In this document: positions 40,458 through 55,118 of the stretch, piece after piece
How the letters are laid out: each line of letters starts with the position of its first letter
Numbering within the stretch: position 1 is the first letter of the stretch
Assembly: GCF_018406645.1 (NCBI RefSeq)
Contig: NZ_AP024546.1
Location: forward strand, 2,914,001 to 2,978,000
Direction: 5' to 3'
Source of the DNA: Lysobacter helvus
GTDB lineage: Bacteria > Pseudomonadota > Gammaproteobacteria > Xanthomonadales > Xanthomonadaceae
DNA: 64,000 nt
The notes under the pieces: model-generated
Databases searched by the model: none
Seen by the model: the letters and a program-made list of their open reading frames with translations, nothing else
Told to the model about the DNA's origin: nothing
Position numbers and translations under genes: made by a program

Positions 40458-41582
40458 ATGACCCAGGTCCGCACCATCGTCGGCATGTCCGGCGGCGTCG
40501 ATTCGTCGGTCGCCGCGCTGTTGCTGCGCGACGCGGGCGAACCGATCGCGGGCTTGTTCATGCAGAACTGGGCCGACGACGGCAGCGGCGACTGCCGGGC
40601 CGATGACGATCGCCGCGATGCGGTCGCGGTGTGCGGACGCCTGGGCCTGCCGATCCACTTCCGCGATTTCTCGGGCGAATACTGGGACGGCGTGTTCTCG
40701 CACTTCCTCGCCGAATACGCCGCGGGCCGCACGCCGAACCCCGACGTGCTGTGCAACCGCGAGATCAAGTTCAAGCATTTCCTCGACGCCGCGCATGCGC
40801 TGGGCGCCGAGCGCATCGCCACCGGGCACTACGCGCGCGTGGCGATCCAGGGCGGCCGCGCGCAGTTGCTGCGCGCCGTGGATCGCAACAAGGACCAGAG
40901 TTACTTCCTGCACCAGCTCGGGCAGGCGCAGTTGTCGCAGACGGTGTTCCCGCTGGGCGAACTGGAGAAGGACGCCGTGCGCCGCATCGCGCGCGAGGCC
41001 AACCTGCCGACGCACGCGAAGAAGGACTCCACCGGCATCTGCTTCATCGGCGAACGGGACTTTCGCGAATTCCTCGCGCGCTACCTCCCCGCCACGCCGG
41101 GCGAAATCCGGGATCCCTCCGGTGCCGTGGTCGGCGAACATCCCGGCGTGTTCTTCTTCACCCTCGGACAGCGCGAAGGCCTGCACATCGGCGGCGTGCG
41201 CGGGCGCGCGGCGGCGCCGTGGTACGTGGTGGGCAAGGACGTCGCCACGAATGTATTGGTCGTCGACCAGGGCAGCGACAGTCGTTTCCTGCAATCCGAT
41301 CGCCTGTGGTCCGAGCCCGCGCACTGGATCGCCGGCGCCCCGCCCGCCACGCGCTTCACCTGCACCGCGCAGACGCGCTATCGCCAGCGCGAAGAGCCCT
41401 GCACGGTGACGGTGGAAAGCGACGGATCGGTGGCCGTCGCGTTCGATCGGCCGCAGCGCGCTGTCACGCCGGGACAATCGCTCGTGCTGTACGACGGGGA
41501 TGCGTGCCTCGGGGGTGCGATCATCCTGCGCACCGACGCCCCCCTCGATCCTTCCTTCCCCCGGGAGTTCCACGCCGCATGA
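40458..41582 (+). CDS. mnmA: MnmA, tRNA 2-thiouridylase
   Basis: MnmA adds sulphur to U34 of tRNA-Lys, -Glu and -Gln. The 374-residue protein has the PP-loop [17 protein letters not shown] at the N-terminus, the catalytic Cys in [17 protein letters not shown], and the sulphur-relay Cys in [12 protein letters not shown]. The C-terminal beta barrel is present. It starts 19 bases after nudJ and overlaps the hflD ATG by 4 bases. tRNA-Glu(TTC), one of its substrates, is also encoded in this window. Confidence 0.96.
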   Translation: MTQVRTIVGMSGGVDSSVAALLLRDAGEPIAGLFMQNWADDGSGDCRADDDRRDAVAVCGRLGLPIHFRDFSGEYWDGVFSHFLAEYAAGRTPNPDVLCNREIKFKHFLDAAHALGAERIATGHYARVAIQGGRAQLLRAVDRNKDQSYFLHQLGQAQLSQTVFPLGELEKDAVRRIAREANLPTHAKKDSTGICFIGERDFREFLARYLPATPGEIRDPSGAVVGEHPGVFFFTLGQREGLHIGGVRGRAAAPWYVVGKDVATNVLVVDQGSDSRFLQSDRLWSEPAHWIAGAPPATRFTCTAQTRYRQREEPCTVTVESDGSVAVAFDRPQRAVTPGQSLVLYDGDACLGGAIILRTDAPLDPSFPREFHAA

Positions 41583-42208
41583 GCCCAGCCGCCAATCCGC
41601 TCGACGATCGCGCCATCGCCCTCGCCGGCCTCGTGCAGGCGTTGCGCCAGGTGCGCCAGATCGCCGAAACCGGCCAGGCCGACAGCGCCGTGCTGCAGAC
41701 GGCGCTCGACAGCGTGTTCCGCATCGACGCCACCTCGCCGCTGGAGATCTACGGCAACGCGCACGCCGTCGCGCCCGGGATGCAGTTGCTGTTCGACTAT
41801 TTCGCCAACGAAGGCGATGCGAAGGATGCGTTGCTGCCGCGCCTGGCGCTGTCGGTGATGCAGCTGGAACGCCGCTTCGTGCGCGAAGGCGCCACCGCGA
41901 CGAAAGTGCAGGAAGGCCTGCTCGCGCTCGCGCCCACCGCCGAGCGCCTCGGCAGCACCCATCCCGACGTGCTGGCCTCGCTCGGCACCCTGTACGCCGA
42001 TACCGTCAGTCACCTGCGTCCGCGCGTGATGGTCCAGGGCAACCCGCATTACCTCGGCCAGGCGGCCATCGTTTCGGAAATCCGCGCCGTGCTGCTCGCG
42101 GCGCTGCGCTCGGCGGTGCTGTGGCGGCAAATGGGCGGCAGCCTGTGGGATTTCCTGCTCCGCCGGCGCGCGCTGGTGGGCGCGGTGCAATCGCACCTGC
42201 GACTCTGA
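41579..42208 (+). CDS. hflD: HflD homologue
   Basis: This 209-residue helical, membrane-associated protein is of the HflD family, known in E. coli as a lysogenisation regulator that binds phage lambda CII. Its native role is unclear. Family segments are [23 protein letters not shown] and the C-terminal [41 protein letters not shown]. The ATG overlaps the mnmA stop (ATGA), giving a coupled mnmA-hflD unit. Confidence 0.9.
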   Translation: MSPAANPLDDRAIALAGLVQALRQVRQIAETGQADSAVLQTALDSVFRIDATSPLEIYGNAHAVAPGMQLLFDYFANEGDAKDALLPRLALSVMQLERRFVREGATATKVQEGLLALAPTAERLGSTHPDVLASLGTLYADTVSHLRPRVMVQGNPHYLGQAAIVSEIRAVLLAALRSAVLWRQMGGSLWDFLLRRRALVGAVQSHLRL

Positions 42209-42236
42209 ACCGGGGCGCGCGGGGACCGCGCGTAAA

Positions 42237-42273
42237 CCCAAATTTGGGAACCGACGGTTCGATCCGGCATAAT
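42237..42273 (+). promoter_or_regulatory. Putative acnA promoter with an overlapping palindrome
   Basis: A -35-like TTGGGA (42244-42249) and a -10-like CATAAT (42268-42273) are 18 bases apart and lie about 84 bases before the acnA ATG. The -35 element overlaps the perfect 12-bp palindrome CCCAAATTTGGG (42237-42248). This could be an operator for a dimeric regulator, although none can be named. Confidence 0.45.
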
Positions 42274-42356
42274 TCGCGGGCTCAGCGACGCCCTTTCCGT
42301 GGTTTTCCCGCGGATCGCAGGCCGCCCCCACTCGCACGCCCCACGGAGCCCCACGC

Positions 42357-45128
<2,772 letters not shown>

Positions 45129-45150
45129 GCCAACGCACGCAAGATCGGGA

Positions 45151-45173
45151 AAGGCGGCTCCGGCCGCCTTTTT
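45151..45173 (+). terminator. Intrinsic terminator of acnA
   Basis: The stem GGCGGC/GCCGCC (45153-45158 and 45163-45168) closes a TCCG loop and is followed by five T. It begins about 22 bases after the acnA stop. The preceding AA pairs partly with the T run, so it may also help the convergent lipoprotein gene terminate. Confidence 0.9.
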
Positions 45174-45177
45174 CGTT

Positions 45178-45615
45178 TCAGGACTTCGGCGCCCACTCCG
45201 CGCTCACCAGCTTCCAGTCGCCGCCCACCCTGCGCCAGCCGGTGGTGACATCGAACACCTGGCCCGAATCGGGCAGCAGGCCGCCCGCGCCGCCGGTCAC
45301 CGCCGCGGTGAACTTCACCGTGGCGCCCTCCCCTTGCATCGCGATGTCCATTGGGCCGAACGTCGCGCCCACCGTGCGGTTGCGCAGGAAGATCACCTGC
45401 GCGAACCGCTTGGCCTGCGTGCGATCCATCCCGTCGGGTCCGATGAAATCGTCCGCGAGCCCGTCGGCCAGCGCGCCGGCATCGCGCGCTTCGATCGCCG
45501 ACTGCATCGTTGCGATGTCGCGCCGCAATGCGACTTCCGGGGCATCGCGCTTGCACCCCGCGATGGCGACGGCGAGCGACAATGCGATCAACAAGGTGCG
45601 CAGGACAGCTGGCAT
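45178..45615 (-). CDS. Lipoprotein of the SnoaL/DUF4440-like fold
   Basis: This is a 145-residue predicted lipoprotein. The lipobox LAVAIAGC sets the mature Cys at about residue 20. The rest (DIATMQSAIEARDAGALADGLADDFIGPDGMDRTQAKRFAQVIF...VTTGWRRVGGDWKLVSAEW) has the pattern of a nuclear-transport-factor-2-like cone fold, in which helices are followed by a sheet ending in W-K-L-V-S. The ligand and function are unknown. I chose the ATG at 45615 because it gives the lipoprotein signal. It is convergent with acnA and divergent from rpfB. Confidence 0.75.
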   Translation of the reverse strand: MPAVLRTLLIALSLAVAIAGCKRDAPEVALRRDIATMQSAIEARDAGALADGLADDFIGPDGMDRTQAKRFAQVIFLRNRTVGATFGPMDIAMQGEGATVKFTAAVTGGAGGLLPDSGQVFDVTTGWRRVGGDWKLVSAEWAPKS

Positions 45616-45761
45616 CGCAATCTCCCGGAGGCTGCCGGCAAGGCTAATCCAGCGCCTTGCCAGCCTGTAGTGCCTATGCTCCAATCGGCCGCGACCGTAC
45701 GGCAGCGGATTTTCCTGCGCCTTCCGGCACCGTCAGCAGTAGATCCCGGGGAGATCGCAGC

Positions 45762-47441
<1,680 letters not shown>

Positions 47442-47618
47442 TTCTTGCATCGGTTTCCAGTGACCGAATCATGGGGTGACCGCTCGTCGCCCCGTGACTG
47501 TAAACGCTTGCATTTTCACTCGGTCCTCGCGCCAGCCGGGGTGTAGCATCCCCCACGTGGGCTATTGCCCGCCCGCTGCCCACCCCTGTTCGCGGACGGG
47601 TTCCCAAGGGGAACGACC

Positions 47619-48491
47619 ATGAGCAACATCGAGAAGCTGCAGCGCAGCTCCCGCTTTCCCACCATGCGTGTGGAATCCGAACCGAGCGGCGCCAGTCATT
47701 GGCTGTACATGCACGCAGACGCCGGCACCGGCATTCGTCCTTGTTTCCGTACGGAACTCATGGACGAAATGTGGCGCTTCCTGAACAGCATCACGCTGAC
47801 CAAGAACCAGCGCCGCCCGGGCGTCATGCGCCATGTCGTGCTCGCCTCGGACGCCCCCGCGTTCAACCTCGGCGGCGACCTCGAACTGTTTGCCCGCCTC
47901 ATCCGCGACAACAACCGCGAACAGCTGCTCGGTTACGCACGCAAGTGCATCGACGGCGTGCACCACTTCCACACGGGCCTGGGCGGCGACGTCCGCACCA
48001 TCGCGCTGGTCCAGGGCGACGCGCTCGGCGGCGGCATGGAACTCGCGCTGTCCTGCCACACCATCGTGGCCGAGCAAGGCGTGGGCATGGGCCTGCCGGA
48101 AGTGCTGTTCGGTCTGTTCCCGGGCATGGGCGCCTATTCGTTCCTCTGCAAGCGCGTGTCGCCGCAACTGGCCGAAAAGATGATCCTCAGCGGCGAGATC
48201 TATTCCTCCGACGAACTGCACAAGATGGGCGTGGTCGACATCCTCGTGCCGAAGGGCGAAGGCGCCTCCGCGGTGCAGGACCTCATCCGCAACCAGCAGC
48301 GTTCGCCGCATGCGCACCTGGCGCTCAACCAGTGCCGCGCGATCGCGCAGCCGGTGGGCTACGACGAGCTGATGGGCATCACCGAAGTGTGGGTGGATAC
48401 GGCGCTGGCGCTGGGCGATCGCTCGCTCAAGACCATGGACCGCATCGTCCGCGCGCAGGAACGTCGCTCCGGGGCGGAAGTGGCCGCGTAA
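47619..48491 (+). CDS. rpfF: RpfF, DSF synthase (crotonase family)
   Basis: RpfF makes diffusible signal factor, a cis-2-unsaturated fatty acid, from acyl-ACP by combined thioesterase and dehydratase action. The 290-residue protein has the crotonase fold, with catalytic Glu141 (DALGGGMELALSC) and Glu161 (MGLPEVLFGLFPG) at the same numbers as in Xanthomonas RpfF. The conserved start MSNIEKLQRSSRFPTMRVESEPSG confirms the ATG. It converges on rpfC. The 177-base region upstream suggests an independent promoter, as in Xanthomonas, but I could not fix its elements. Confidence 0.97.
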   Translation: MSNIEKLQRSSRFPTMRVESEPSGASHWLYMHADAGTGIRPCFRTELMDEMWRFLNSITLTKNQRRPGVMRHVVLASDAPAFNLGGDLELFARLIRDNNREQLLGYARKCIDGVHHFHTGLGGDVRTIALVQGDALGGGMELALSCHTIVAEQGVGMGLPEVLFGLFPGMGAYSFLCKRVSPQLAEKMILSGEIYSSDELHKMGVVDILVPKGEGASAVQDLIRNQQRSPHAHLALNQCRAIAQPVGYDELMGITEVWVDTALALGDRSLKTMDRIVRAQERRSGAEVAA

Positions 48492-48531
48492 CGTCAGTCG
48501 GGATCGATGTGGAACTGCTGTAGGAAAGACC

Positions 48532-48550
48532 CGCCTGCGTAATGCAGGCG
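48532..48550. terminator. Hairpin between convergent rpfF and rpfC
   Basis: A perfect 7-bp stem CGCCTGC/GCAGGCG with loop GTAAT lies in the 59-base gap, ending right at the rpfC stop. Only a weak T run follows (GCCGTTTT on the plus strand). It may act as a shared terminator for rpfF and rpfC. Confidence 0.5.
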
Positions 48551-50734
48551 TCAGCCGTTTTCGTTGTCGCGCGCGGCTTTGTGTCCGCGCGCGTCCAGCG
48601 CTGCGCGCCCCTGCGCCATGCGTTCGCGCAACACCGCGAACCGCGCGCGCCATTCCCGCGTGAGCTGCCATTCCGGCAGCCGCATCCATTCGCTGCTGGC
48701 CGCGGCCAGCCGCACCAGGCCCAGGTTGCTCGACACGCCCTTCAGCGCGTGCGCGTGGTCGCGGACCTGCGCCCATTCGCCGGCTTCGCCGGATTTCTCC
48801 AGCGACGCCAGGCACGCCTCGGCGTCCCGCAGGCATTGCTGGATGAATTCGCGCACGAACGATTCACCCATGCCGAGCGATCCGAGTTCCTCGAGCACGC
48901 CCGGATCGAAGTCGTCCTCGCCCATCGGCAATTCCACGCGTGCGTTCGCGGCCGTGGTGGACGAGGCCTGCCCGCTCGTGGCCACCTCGGCCAGGGTATC
49001 GAGCAGGCGCGCCGCCACGATGGGCTTGGGCAGGAACGCGCGGGCACCGGCCTGCGCGCATTGCTGGATCGCTTCGGGCGTGACGTCGGCGGTGAGCACG
49101 ATCACCGGCGTGCGCTTGCCGCCGCCGGCTTCCATGACGCGCAATTCGCGCAGCAGGTCCAGGCCGCTGACGCCGGGCATGTGCAGGTCGACGATCGCCG
49201 CATCGAAGCTGTTGGCGGCCAGCGCGTCGAGCACCTGTTCGCCATCGTCCACGCTCACCACGCGGTGCCCCGCCTTCTGCAGCAGGCGCTGCAGCACCAT
49301 GCGGTTGGCGGCGTGGTCGTCGGCGATCAGCAAGTCCAGCGTGCGCACGCGCGCGCGGTGGCGCAGGAACGGATCGCCGAACGCGATGACGTTGGCGCCC
49401 GTCTCGTTGCCGTAGGACACCGGCGCCGGCGACGGTGCTTCGGCTTCGCGCGGCACGCCGACCGGTTGCGCCACGAACGGCACGAGGTCGAACGGCAGTT
49501 CCACCCAGAAGCGGCTGCCCCGCATTTCCGAGCTCTCGAAGCCGATGCTGCCGCCCATCGCTTCGGTCAGGCCCTTGGCGATCGTGGTGCCCAGGCCCGT
49601 GCCGCCGTAACGGCGCGACAGGCTGGCGTCGGCCTGCTCGAAGGCTTCGAACAACCGCGCGCGCGCCGCGGCCGGGATGCCGATGCCGGTATCGATCACG
49701 GTGAAGCGCAGGCGCACCTTGTGGTCTTCGGCGTGCGCGAGCGCGACGTCGAGCTTCACCGAGCCTTCGTCGGTGAACTTGATCGCGTTGCCCGCCAGGT
49801 TGATCAGCACCTGACGCACGTGGCCGGCGTCGCCGACCAGGCGTTCGGGCACGTCGGGCGCGACCTTGAGGATGTAGTCGATGCGCTTGTTGCGCGCGGT
49901 GGGCTGCAGGATCGCGCCGATGTTGCCGAGCAGTTCGTGCAGCGAGAACTCGACCGTGTGCAGCTTGAGCTTGCCCGCCTCGATCGCCGAGATGTCCAGC
50001 ACGTCCTCGACCAGCGACAGCAGCGAGCGCGTGGAGGCCTGGATCGTGTTGAGGCATTCGCGCTGTTCGCTGTCCAGGCGCGTGGTGGCGAGCAGTTCCG
50101 ACATGCCCGCCAGGCCGTTGAGCGGCGTGCGGAACTCGTGGCTCATGTTCGCCAGGAACGTGCTCTTGGCTTCGTTGGCGCGGCGCGCTTCCTCGGTGGC
50201 GCGCGTCAACGCGCGCAGCAGGCCCGACAGGTACAGCGGCACTGCGACCAGGCCGAGCAGCAAACCCAGGCCCAGCGTGCGGTTGGCGTGCCAGTAATCG
50301 TTGAAGACCAGCGTGGCGCCGAAGCTGGTGGTGGCGCCAAGCACCGCGAGGTACAGGTACCGGTTGCCGAAGCGCAGGCCGTTGCCGACGGTGACCCACA
50401 TCAGGATGACGTAGACCCACGCGAGCGGTTCGCCCATGCGGATCATCGCCAGGCCCATCAGGCCGTAGTCGGACACCATGCCGATCGCGCGGCGCACGTG
50501 CGACACGCCCGGCCGCACGAGGATCGACACCACGATGCCCAGCCCCACCGCGAACCCGGTGGCGACCATGATCAGCACGTCGTGGTATTCGGCGATCGGG
50601 CTCGTCGGATCCGGGCCGCGCACCATCAGGTACGCGAGCACCACCGACAACACCGCCAGGCGTACGAGGGCCTGTCCGTGCTCGCTGTCGGGCCGGTTGG
50701 TCAATCGCTGCCGGAGGGCGGTCAGCGCCTGCAT
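48551..50734 (-). CDS. rpfC: RpfC, hybrid sensor histidine kinase for DSF
   Basis: This 727-residue membrane sensor has an N-terminal input region with about five helices (residues 22-178) that detects DSF. The H box [12 protein letters not shown] has phospho-His199, followed by the ATPase domain (N box [22 protein letters not shown]). The receiver domain has Asp516 (AIVDLHMPG) and the C-terminal Hpt domain has His662 (DHAHALKG). Phosphate flows His-Asp-His to RpfG. RpfC also binds and restrains RpfF at low cell density. The ATG at 50734 overlaps the rpfG stop by one base. The frame is open upstream, but only as a shadow of rpfG. Confidence 0.96.
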   Translation of the reverse strand: MQALTALRQRLTNRPDSEHGQALVRLAVLSVVLAYLMVRGPDPTSPIAEYHDVLIMVATGFAVGLGIVVSILVRPGVSHVRRAIGMVSDYGLMGLAMIRMGEPLAWVYVILMWVTVGNGLRFGNRYLYLAVLGATTSFGATLVFNDYWHANRTLGLGLLLGLVAVPLYLSGLLRALTRATEEARRANEAKSTFLANMSHEFRTPLNGLAGMSELLATTRLDSEQRECLNTIQASTRSLLSLVEDVLDISAIEAGKLKLHTVEFSLHELLGNIGAILQPTARNKRIDYILKVAPDVPERLVGDAGHVRQVLINLAGNAIKFTDEGSVKLDVALAHAEDHKVRLRFTVIDTGIGIPAAARARLFEAFEQADASLSRRYGGTGLGTTIAKGLTEAMGGSIGFESSEMRGSRFWVELPFDLVPFVAQPVGVPREAEAPSPAPVSYGNETGANVIAFGDPFLRHRARVRTLDLLIADDHAANRMVLQRLLQKAGHRVVSVDDGEQVLDALAANSFDAAIVDLHMPGVSGLDLLRELRVMEAGGGKRTPVIVLTADVTPEAIQQCAQAGARAFLPKPIVAARLLDTLAEVATSGQASSTTAANARVELPMGEDDFDPGVLEELGSLGMGESFVREFIQQCLRDAEACLASLEKSGEAGEWAQVRDHAHALKGVSSNLGLVRLAAASSEWMRLPEWQLTREWRARFAVLRERMAQGRAALDARGHKAARDNENG

Positions 50735-51810
50735 CAGGCTTCCAGTGCGGGCCGCGAACTGGTGGTGGAGAAGCGCTGGCAGATGTCGTCCAGGCGATCG
50801 CGCGAGCGCATCAGCGCTTCCACGCAACGCGGGTCGAACAGGCGACCGCGTTGCGCGTAGAGGTAGGCCAGTGCCGCGTCGATGGTCCAGGCGTCCTTGT
50901 ACGGGCGCGGCGAGATCAGCGCGTCGAACACGTCGGCCACGGCAACGATGCGCGCCTCCAGCGGGATCGCTTCGCCCACCAGGCCGTCGGGATAGCCGCT
51001 GCCGTCGTAGCGCTCGTGGTGGCGCAGCGCGACCGTGGCGCCGGTCTGGATGAAACGGCTCTGGCTGCCGCTGAGCAGCTCGTGCCCGATGCGCGGATGG
51101 CGACGCATGATCGTCGTCTCCTGCTCCGTGAGCGGACCCGGCTTGAGCAGGATCGCATCGGGGATCGCGATCTTGCCCATGTCGTGCAGGGGCGCGGCGA
51201 GTTCGATCAGGCGCGCTTCGTCTTCGGTGAGCCCGAGGCCTTCGGCGATCAGGCCGGCGACGTGCGCCATGCGCTCGAGGTAGGCGCTGGTGCCGATGTC
51301 GCGGTATTCGATCGCGCGCGCCAGGCGCGACAGCGTCTCGCGTTCGCGTTCCTCGACTTCGTTCATGCTCGACAGCAATCGCTGTTCGAGCGAGAGCGCG
51401 CGTTGCTTGACGGTCTCGGCCTGCTGGCGCAGGTGCAGCAGGTTGCGGCAGCGCGCACGCAGTTCGCGCGGGCGCACCGGCTTGACCAGGAAATCGATGA
51501 CGCCGGCCTCGAGCGCGGCCTGGCGGACGGGCTCGTCGCCCACCACCGTGACCAGCACGATCGGCACGTCGCGGTGCACCGGCGGGCGGCGGAAGCGGCG
51601 GGCGAACTCCAGCCCGTCCATGCCCGGCATGCGGTAATCGAGCAGCAGCAGGTCCGGGCGGTTGCTCTCGCACCAGGCCAGGGCGGCGTTCGGGTCGCCG
51701 AAGTCGTGCACGGCCAGCTCGGGACCGATGTCCTCGAGGATGTGCCGCAGCATCGTTCGCGCCGATGTCTGGTCGTCGACGATGACCACGTTCACTTCAT
51801 TCACCCGCAT
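50734..51810 (-). CDS. rpfG: RpfG, HD-GYP response regulator (cyclic di-GMP phosphodiesterase)
   Basis: RpfG is phosphorylated by RpfC and then hydrolyses cyclic di-GMP, lowering it when DSF is high. The 358-residue protein has a receiver domain with Asp58 ([10 protein letters not shown]) and an HD-GYP domain with HD at 209-210 ([15 protein letters not shown]) and [14 protein letters not shown] at 264-277, all metal and GYP residues intact. It overlaps rpfC directly. The rpfH gene that lies between them in some Xanthomonas is absent. Confidence 0.96.
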   Translation of the reverse strand: MRVNEVNVVIVDDQTSARTMLRHILEDIGPELAVHDFGDPNAALAWCESNRPDLLLLDYRMPGMDGLEFARRFRRPPVHRDVPIVLVTVVGDEPVRQAALEAGVIDFLVKPVRPRELRARCRNLLHLRQQAETVKQRALSLEQRLLSSMNEVEERERETLSRLARAIEYRDIGTSAYLERMAHVAGLIAEGLGLTEDEARLIELAAPLHDMGKIAIPDAILLKPGPLTEQETTIMRRHPRIGHELLSGSQSRFIQTGATVALRHHERYDGSGYPDGLVGEAIPLEARIVAVADVFDALISPRPYKDAWTIDAALAYLYAQRGRLFDPRCVEALMRSRDRLDDICQRFSTTSSRPALEA

Positions 51811-51946
51811 GAGATGGCGCCCCCTGGAATCCCTCCCCGGCGTTGGCCCGGAGCATACCCCGCCGTGTCGAGCGGGAGCACTGTTTCTGCTTGCGAACCG
51901 GGATGGCGTCCGCAGCGATTCCGCTGGCTTTCACGTTGGGGCGCGC

Positions 51947-52315
51947 TCAACACGCCTCCTCGTCGTCGTCTCCGCCGTCCCGGACGGTGCCGAACCGGGT
52001 CAGCAGGCGCTGCAAGGCCATCTCCAGGCGGTCGGGCATCGGGGCGAAGTGCAGCCCCACCCCGCGCGCGTCGGACCGGGCCACGCGGGCCAGCAACTGC
52101 AGTTGCAGCGCCACGCCCGGCGGTCCGGCGACCAGTTCGACTTCCACCGCCTGCCCCAGCGCAAGGCCATGGCCCGCCGGACGGGGCATGGAGAGCCCCG
52201 TCACCGAGAGGTCTTCGAGTGGCGCGTGCCAGTCGCCCGCGGGACCCCGGAGGATGGCTTCCCCCGGGAGCGCCACGCGCGAGCGTCGGATGTCGGACTG
52301 CGCCGGGGGCGTCAT
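51947..52315 (-). CDS. PilZ-type domain protein
   Basis: This is a 122-residue cytosolic protein. The order RRSRVALPGEAILRGPAGDWHAPLEDLSVTGLSMPRPAGHGLALGQAVEVELV...GVALQLQLLARVARSD fits a PilZ domain: an N-terminal Arg-rich start, D/N-x-S-x-x-G-(L/M) in the first strand pair (DLSVTGLSM), then a six-stranded barrel. PilZ proteins bind cyclic di-GMP. The first arginine motif is RRSR rather than a textbook RxxxR, so binding is plausible but not certain. It lies between lysS and rpfG on the same strand. The acidic tail is DGGDDDEEAC. Confidence 0.75.
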   Translation of the reverse strand: MTPPAQSDIRRSRVALPGEAILRGPAGDWHAPLEDLSVTGLSMPRPAGHGLALGQAVEVELVAGPPGVALQLQLLARVARSDARGVGLHFAPMPDRLEMALQRLLTRFGTVRDGGDDDEEAC

Positions 52316-52374
52316 GCCCTGGAACAACGGCAACGACGGCTTGATCCGGCCTTCACACGCGCGGCGGCGATCGA

Positions 52375-53919
52375 TCAGCCGCCGTGCGCTTCGGGCCGCA
52401 TGTACGGGAACAGCAGCACGTCGCGGATCGACGCCGAATCCGTCAGCAGCATGACGAGGCGATCGATGCCGACGCCCAGCCCGCCGGTGGGCGGCAGGCC
52501 CACTTCGAGCGCGCGGATGTAGTCGGCGTCGAAATGCATCGCTTCGTCGTCGCCGCCTTCCTTCGCCTCGACTTGCGCGCGGAACCGCGCGGCCTGGTCT
52601 TCCGGATCGTTGAGCTCGGAGAAACCGTTCGCCAGTTCCTTGCCACCGACGAACAGTTCGAAGCGGTCGGTGATGCCCGGCTCGGTGTCGGACTCGCGCG
52701 CGAGCGGCGAGACTTCCACCGGGTAGTGCGTGATGAACGTGGGCTGCGTGAGCCCGGCTTCCACCGTCTTCTCGAAGATTTCGAGCAGCAGCTTGCCCCA
52801 GCCATCGTTGGCCTTGACCGGGATGCGCAGCGCTTCGCAATGGCGCACGAGCGCGGCGCGGTCGCGGCAGTCGGCGACCGTGATGTGCGGGTTGAGTTCG
52901 CGCACCGCTTCTTCCAGGCGCCAGCGACGGAAGCGCGGGCCCAGGTCGATCGCGTTGCCTTCCCACGTCAGCGCGGTGGTGCCGATGGCTTCCTGCGCGG
53001 CGTTGCGGATCATGTCTTCGGTGAGGTCCATGATCTCGTCGTACGTGGCGTAGGCCTCGTACAACTCGAGCATCGTGAACTCCGGGTTGTGCCGCGTGCT
53101 GACGCCTTCGTTGCGGAAGTTGCGGTTGATCTCGTACACGCGCTCGAAGCCGCCGACGACCAGGCGCTTGAGGTACAGCTCCGGCGCCACGCGCAGGAAC
53201 AGATCGAGATCCAGCGCGTTGTGGTGCGTGGTGAACGGCTTGGCCGTGGCGCCACCGACGATGTAATGCATCATCGGCGTCTCCACTTCCAGGAAGCGGC
53301 GCGCATCCAGCCAGCGGCGGATCGCGGCGATCACCTGCGAGCGCTTGACGAAGACTTCGCGCGATTCGGGCGAGACGATGAGGTCGACGTAACGCTGGCG
53401 ATAGCGCTGCTCGACGTCGGCCATGCCATGGAACTTGTCCGGCAGCGGGCGCAGCGCCTTGGTCAGCAACCGCAGCGTCTCGGCGCGCACAGACAACTCG
53501 CCGGTGCGCGTGCGCGTGAGCTCGCCTTCCACCGCGACGATGTCGCCGAGGTCGAGGTCCTTGAACGTGGCGTACGCGTCGACGCCCAGCACGTCCTGCT
53601 TCAGCCACAACTGGATGCGGCCCGATTCGTCCTGCACCTGCGCGAAGCCCGACTTGCCCATGTCGCGCTTGAGCAGCACGCGGCCCGCCAGCACGACGCG
53701 GTGCGGTTTCTCCGCGAGCGCCTCGGCGGTCCAGGTTTCGGCGTTGGCGTACGTCGACTGCACATCGCCGGCGTAGTCGGCGCGGCGGAAGTCGTTCGGG
53801 AACGCGTTGCCCTTCGCACGCAGCGCGGCGAGCTTGGCGCGGCGCTCGGCGATCAGGCGGTTCTCGTCGTGCGGCGGGATGTCTTGCGGGGTGTCGGTCA
53901 TTCTTCGCTCGTCGTTCAT
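52375..53919 (-). CDS. lysS: LysS, lysyl-tRNA synthetase (class II)
   Basis: LysS charges tRNA-Lys. The 514-residue protein has the N-terminal OB anticodon-binding domain ([32 protein letters not shown]). Class II motifs follow: motif 2 is [28 protein letters not shown] and motif 3 is [22 protein letters not shown]. The ATG overlaps the prfB stop (ATGA), giving the conserved prfB-lysS pair. A second ATG six codons in ([10 protein letters not shown]) is also possible as the start. Confidence 0.96.
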   Translation of the reverse strand: MNDERRMTDTPQDIPPHDENRLIAERRAKLAALRAKGNAFPNDFRRADYAGDVQSTYANAETWTAEALAEKPHRVVLAGRVLLKRDMGKSGFAQVQDESGRIQLWLKQDVLGVDAYATFKDLDLGDIVAVEGELTRTRTGELSVRAETLRLLTKALRPLPDKFHGMADVEQRYRQRYVDLIVSPESREVFVKRSQVIAAIRRWLDARRFLEVETPMMHYIVGGATAKPFTTHHNALDLDLFLRVAPELYLKRLVVGGFERVYEINRNFRNEGVSTRHNPEFTMLELYEAYATYDEIMDLTEDMIRNAAQEAIGTTALTWEGNAIDLGPRFRRWRLEEAVRELNPHITVADCRDRAALVRHCEALRIPVKANDGWGKLLLEIFEKTVEAGLTQPTFITHYPVEVSPLARESDTEPGITDRFELFVGGKELANGFSELNDPEDQAARFRAQVEAKEGGDDEAMHFDADYIRALEVGLPPTGGLGVGIDRLVMLLTDSASIRDVLLFPYMRPEAHGG

Positions 53920-55044
53920 GCCGCGTCGCTGCGCTTGGAACCGGCCTCCAGGCCGGACTTGAGGCTGGCTTCGATGAATTCATCGAGGTCGCCGTCGAGC
54001 ACCTTCTGCGTATCGCTGCGCTCGATGCCCGTGCGCAGGTCCTTGATGCGGCTCTGGTCCAGCACGTAGTTGCGGATCTGGCTGCCCCAGCCGATGTCGG
54101 ACTTGGTGGCTTCCACCGCGTCGCGCACGGCGTTGCGCTTCTGCACTTCCAGTTCGTACAACTTCGCGGCCAGCATCTTCATCGCACGGTCGCGGTTGGC
54201 GTGCTGGCTGCGTTCGGTCTGGCACGCCACCACGATGCCGGACGGCACGTGCGTGATGCGCACCGCCGATTCGGTCTTGTTGACGTGCTGGCCGCCGGCG
54301 CCGGACGACCGGTACACGTCGGTCTTCAGGTCCGCGGGGTTGATGTCGATGTCGATTTCGTCGTCGACTTCCGGCGAGACGAACAGCGACGTGAACGAGG
54401 TATGCCGGCGGTTGTCGGAATCGAACGGCGACTTGCGCACCAGGCGATGCACGCCGGTTTCCGTCTTCAGCCAGCCGTAGGCGTAGTCGCCTTCCACGCG
54501 GAACGTGGCCGACTTGATGCCCGCCACTTCGCCGCCGGAGACTTCCAGCAGTTCGGTCTTCCAGCCGCGCGATTCGGCCCAGCGCAGGTACATGCGCAGC
54601 AGGATCTCGGCCCAGTCCTGCGCCTCGGTGCCGCCGGCGCCGGCCTGGATGTCGACGAAGGCCGAATGCGAATCCATCTGGCCGGAGAACATGCGCTGGA
54701 ATTCCAGCTGTTCGACGTGCTTCGCGTAACGCTCGACGTCGGCGGCGATGGCGTTGGCGGTGTCCTGGTCGTCTTCGAGCTCGACCAGTTCGAGCAGTTC
54801 GCTCGCGCCGTCCAGACCTTCGGTGAGGTCGCGGATGCCGTTGACGGTCTTGTCTAGCAGCGAGCGTTCGCGGCCCAGGGCCTGCGCGCGCTGCGAGTCG
54901 TTCCAGATGTCGGGGCTTTCGAGTTCGCGGTTGACTTCTTCCAGGCGCTCGCGCTTGGCGTCGTAGTCAAAGATACCCCCTCAGCGCATGCAGCCGACCG
55001 GAGAGGTCGGCGATGCGCTGGCGGACGGGATTGAGTTCGATCAT
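53916..55044 (-). CDS. prfB: PrfB, peptide chain release factor RF2, with programmed +1 frameshift
   Basis: RF2 terminates translation at UGA and UAA. The gene is in two frames. The first 25 codons ([25 protein letters not shown], bases 55044-54970) end at an in-frame TGA. Translation resumes after a +1 slip on CTT (from 54968), giving about 375 residues in all. The slip site AGGGGGTATCTTTGAC is identical to the E. coli site, so low RF2 promotes the slip and the gene regulates itself. The body has SPF ([11 protein letters not shown]) for stop recognition and GGQ ([14 protein letters not shown]) for peptide release. It overlaps lysS. Confidence 0.97.
54966..54981 (-). promoter_or_regulatory. 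RF2 programmed frameshift site
   Basis: On the minus strand AGGGGGTATCTTTGAC supplies an internal Shine-Dalgarno-like AGGGGG, three bases (TAT), the slippery CTT, and the TGA stop followed by C. This is the complete canonical signal for +1 frameshifting in prfB. Confidence 0.97.
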
Positions 55045-55118
55045 GGGTGGCGTTTGCTGCGTGTTGCGAGGCCGCGAATGATAGCAGCCGGGGCGCGGGC
55101 CCCGGCCGCGTGGCAGGC

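Noticed and set aside
50735-51673. N-terminal extension of the rpfC frame upstream of 50734.
   Set aside because: It runs entirely through rpfG in another frame and is unlike any RpfC N-terminus. The ATG at 50734 gives the conserved membrane input region.
54967-55044. prfB as a pseudogene broken by an early TGA.
   Set aside because: The TGA is part of the canonical RF2 frameshift signal and the rest of the gene is intact.
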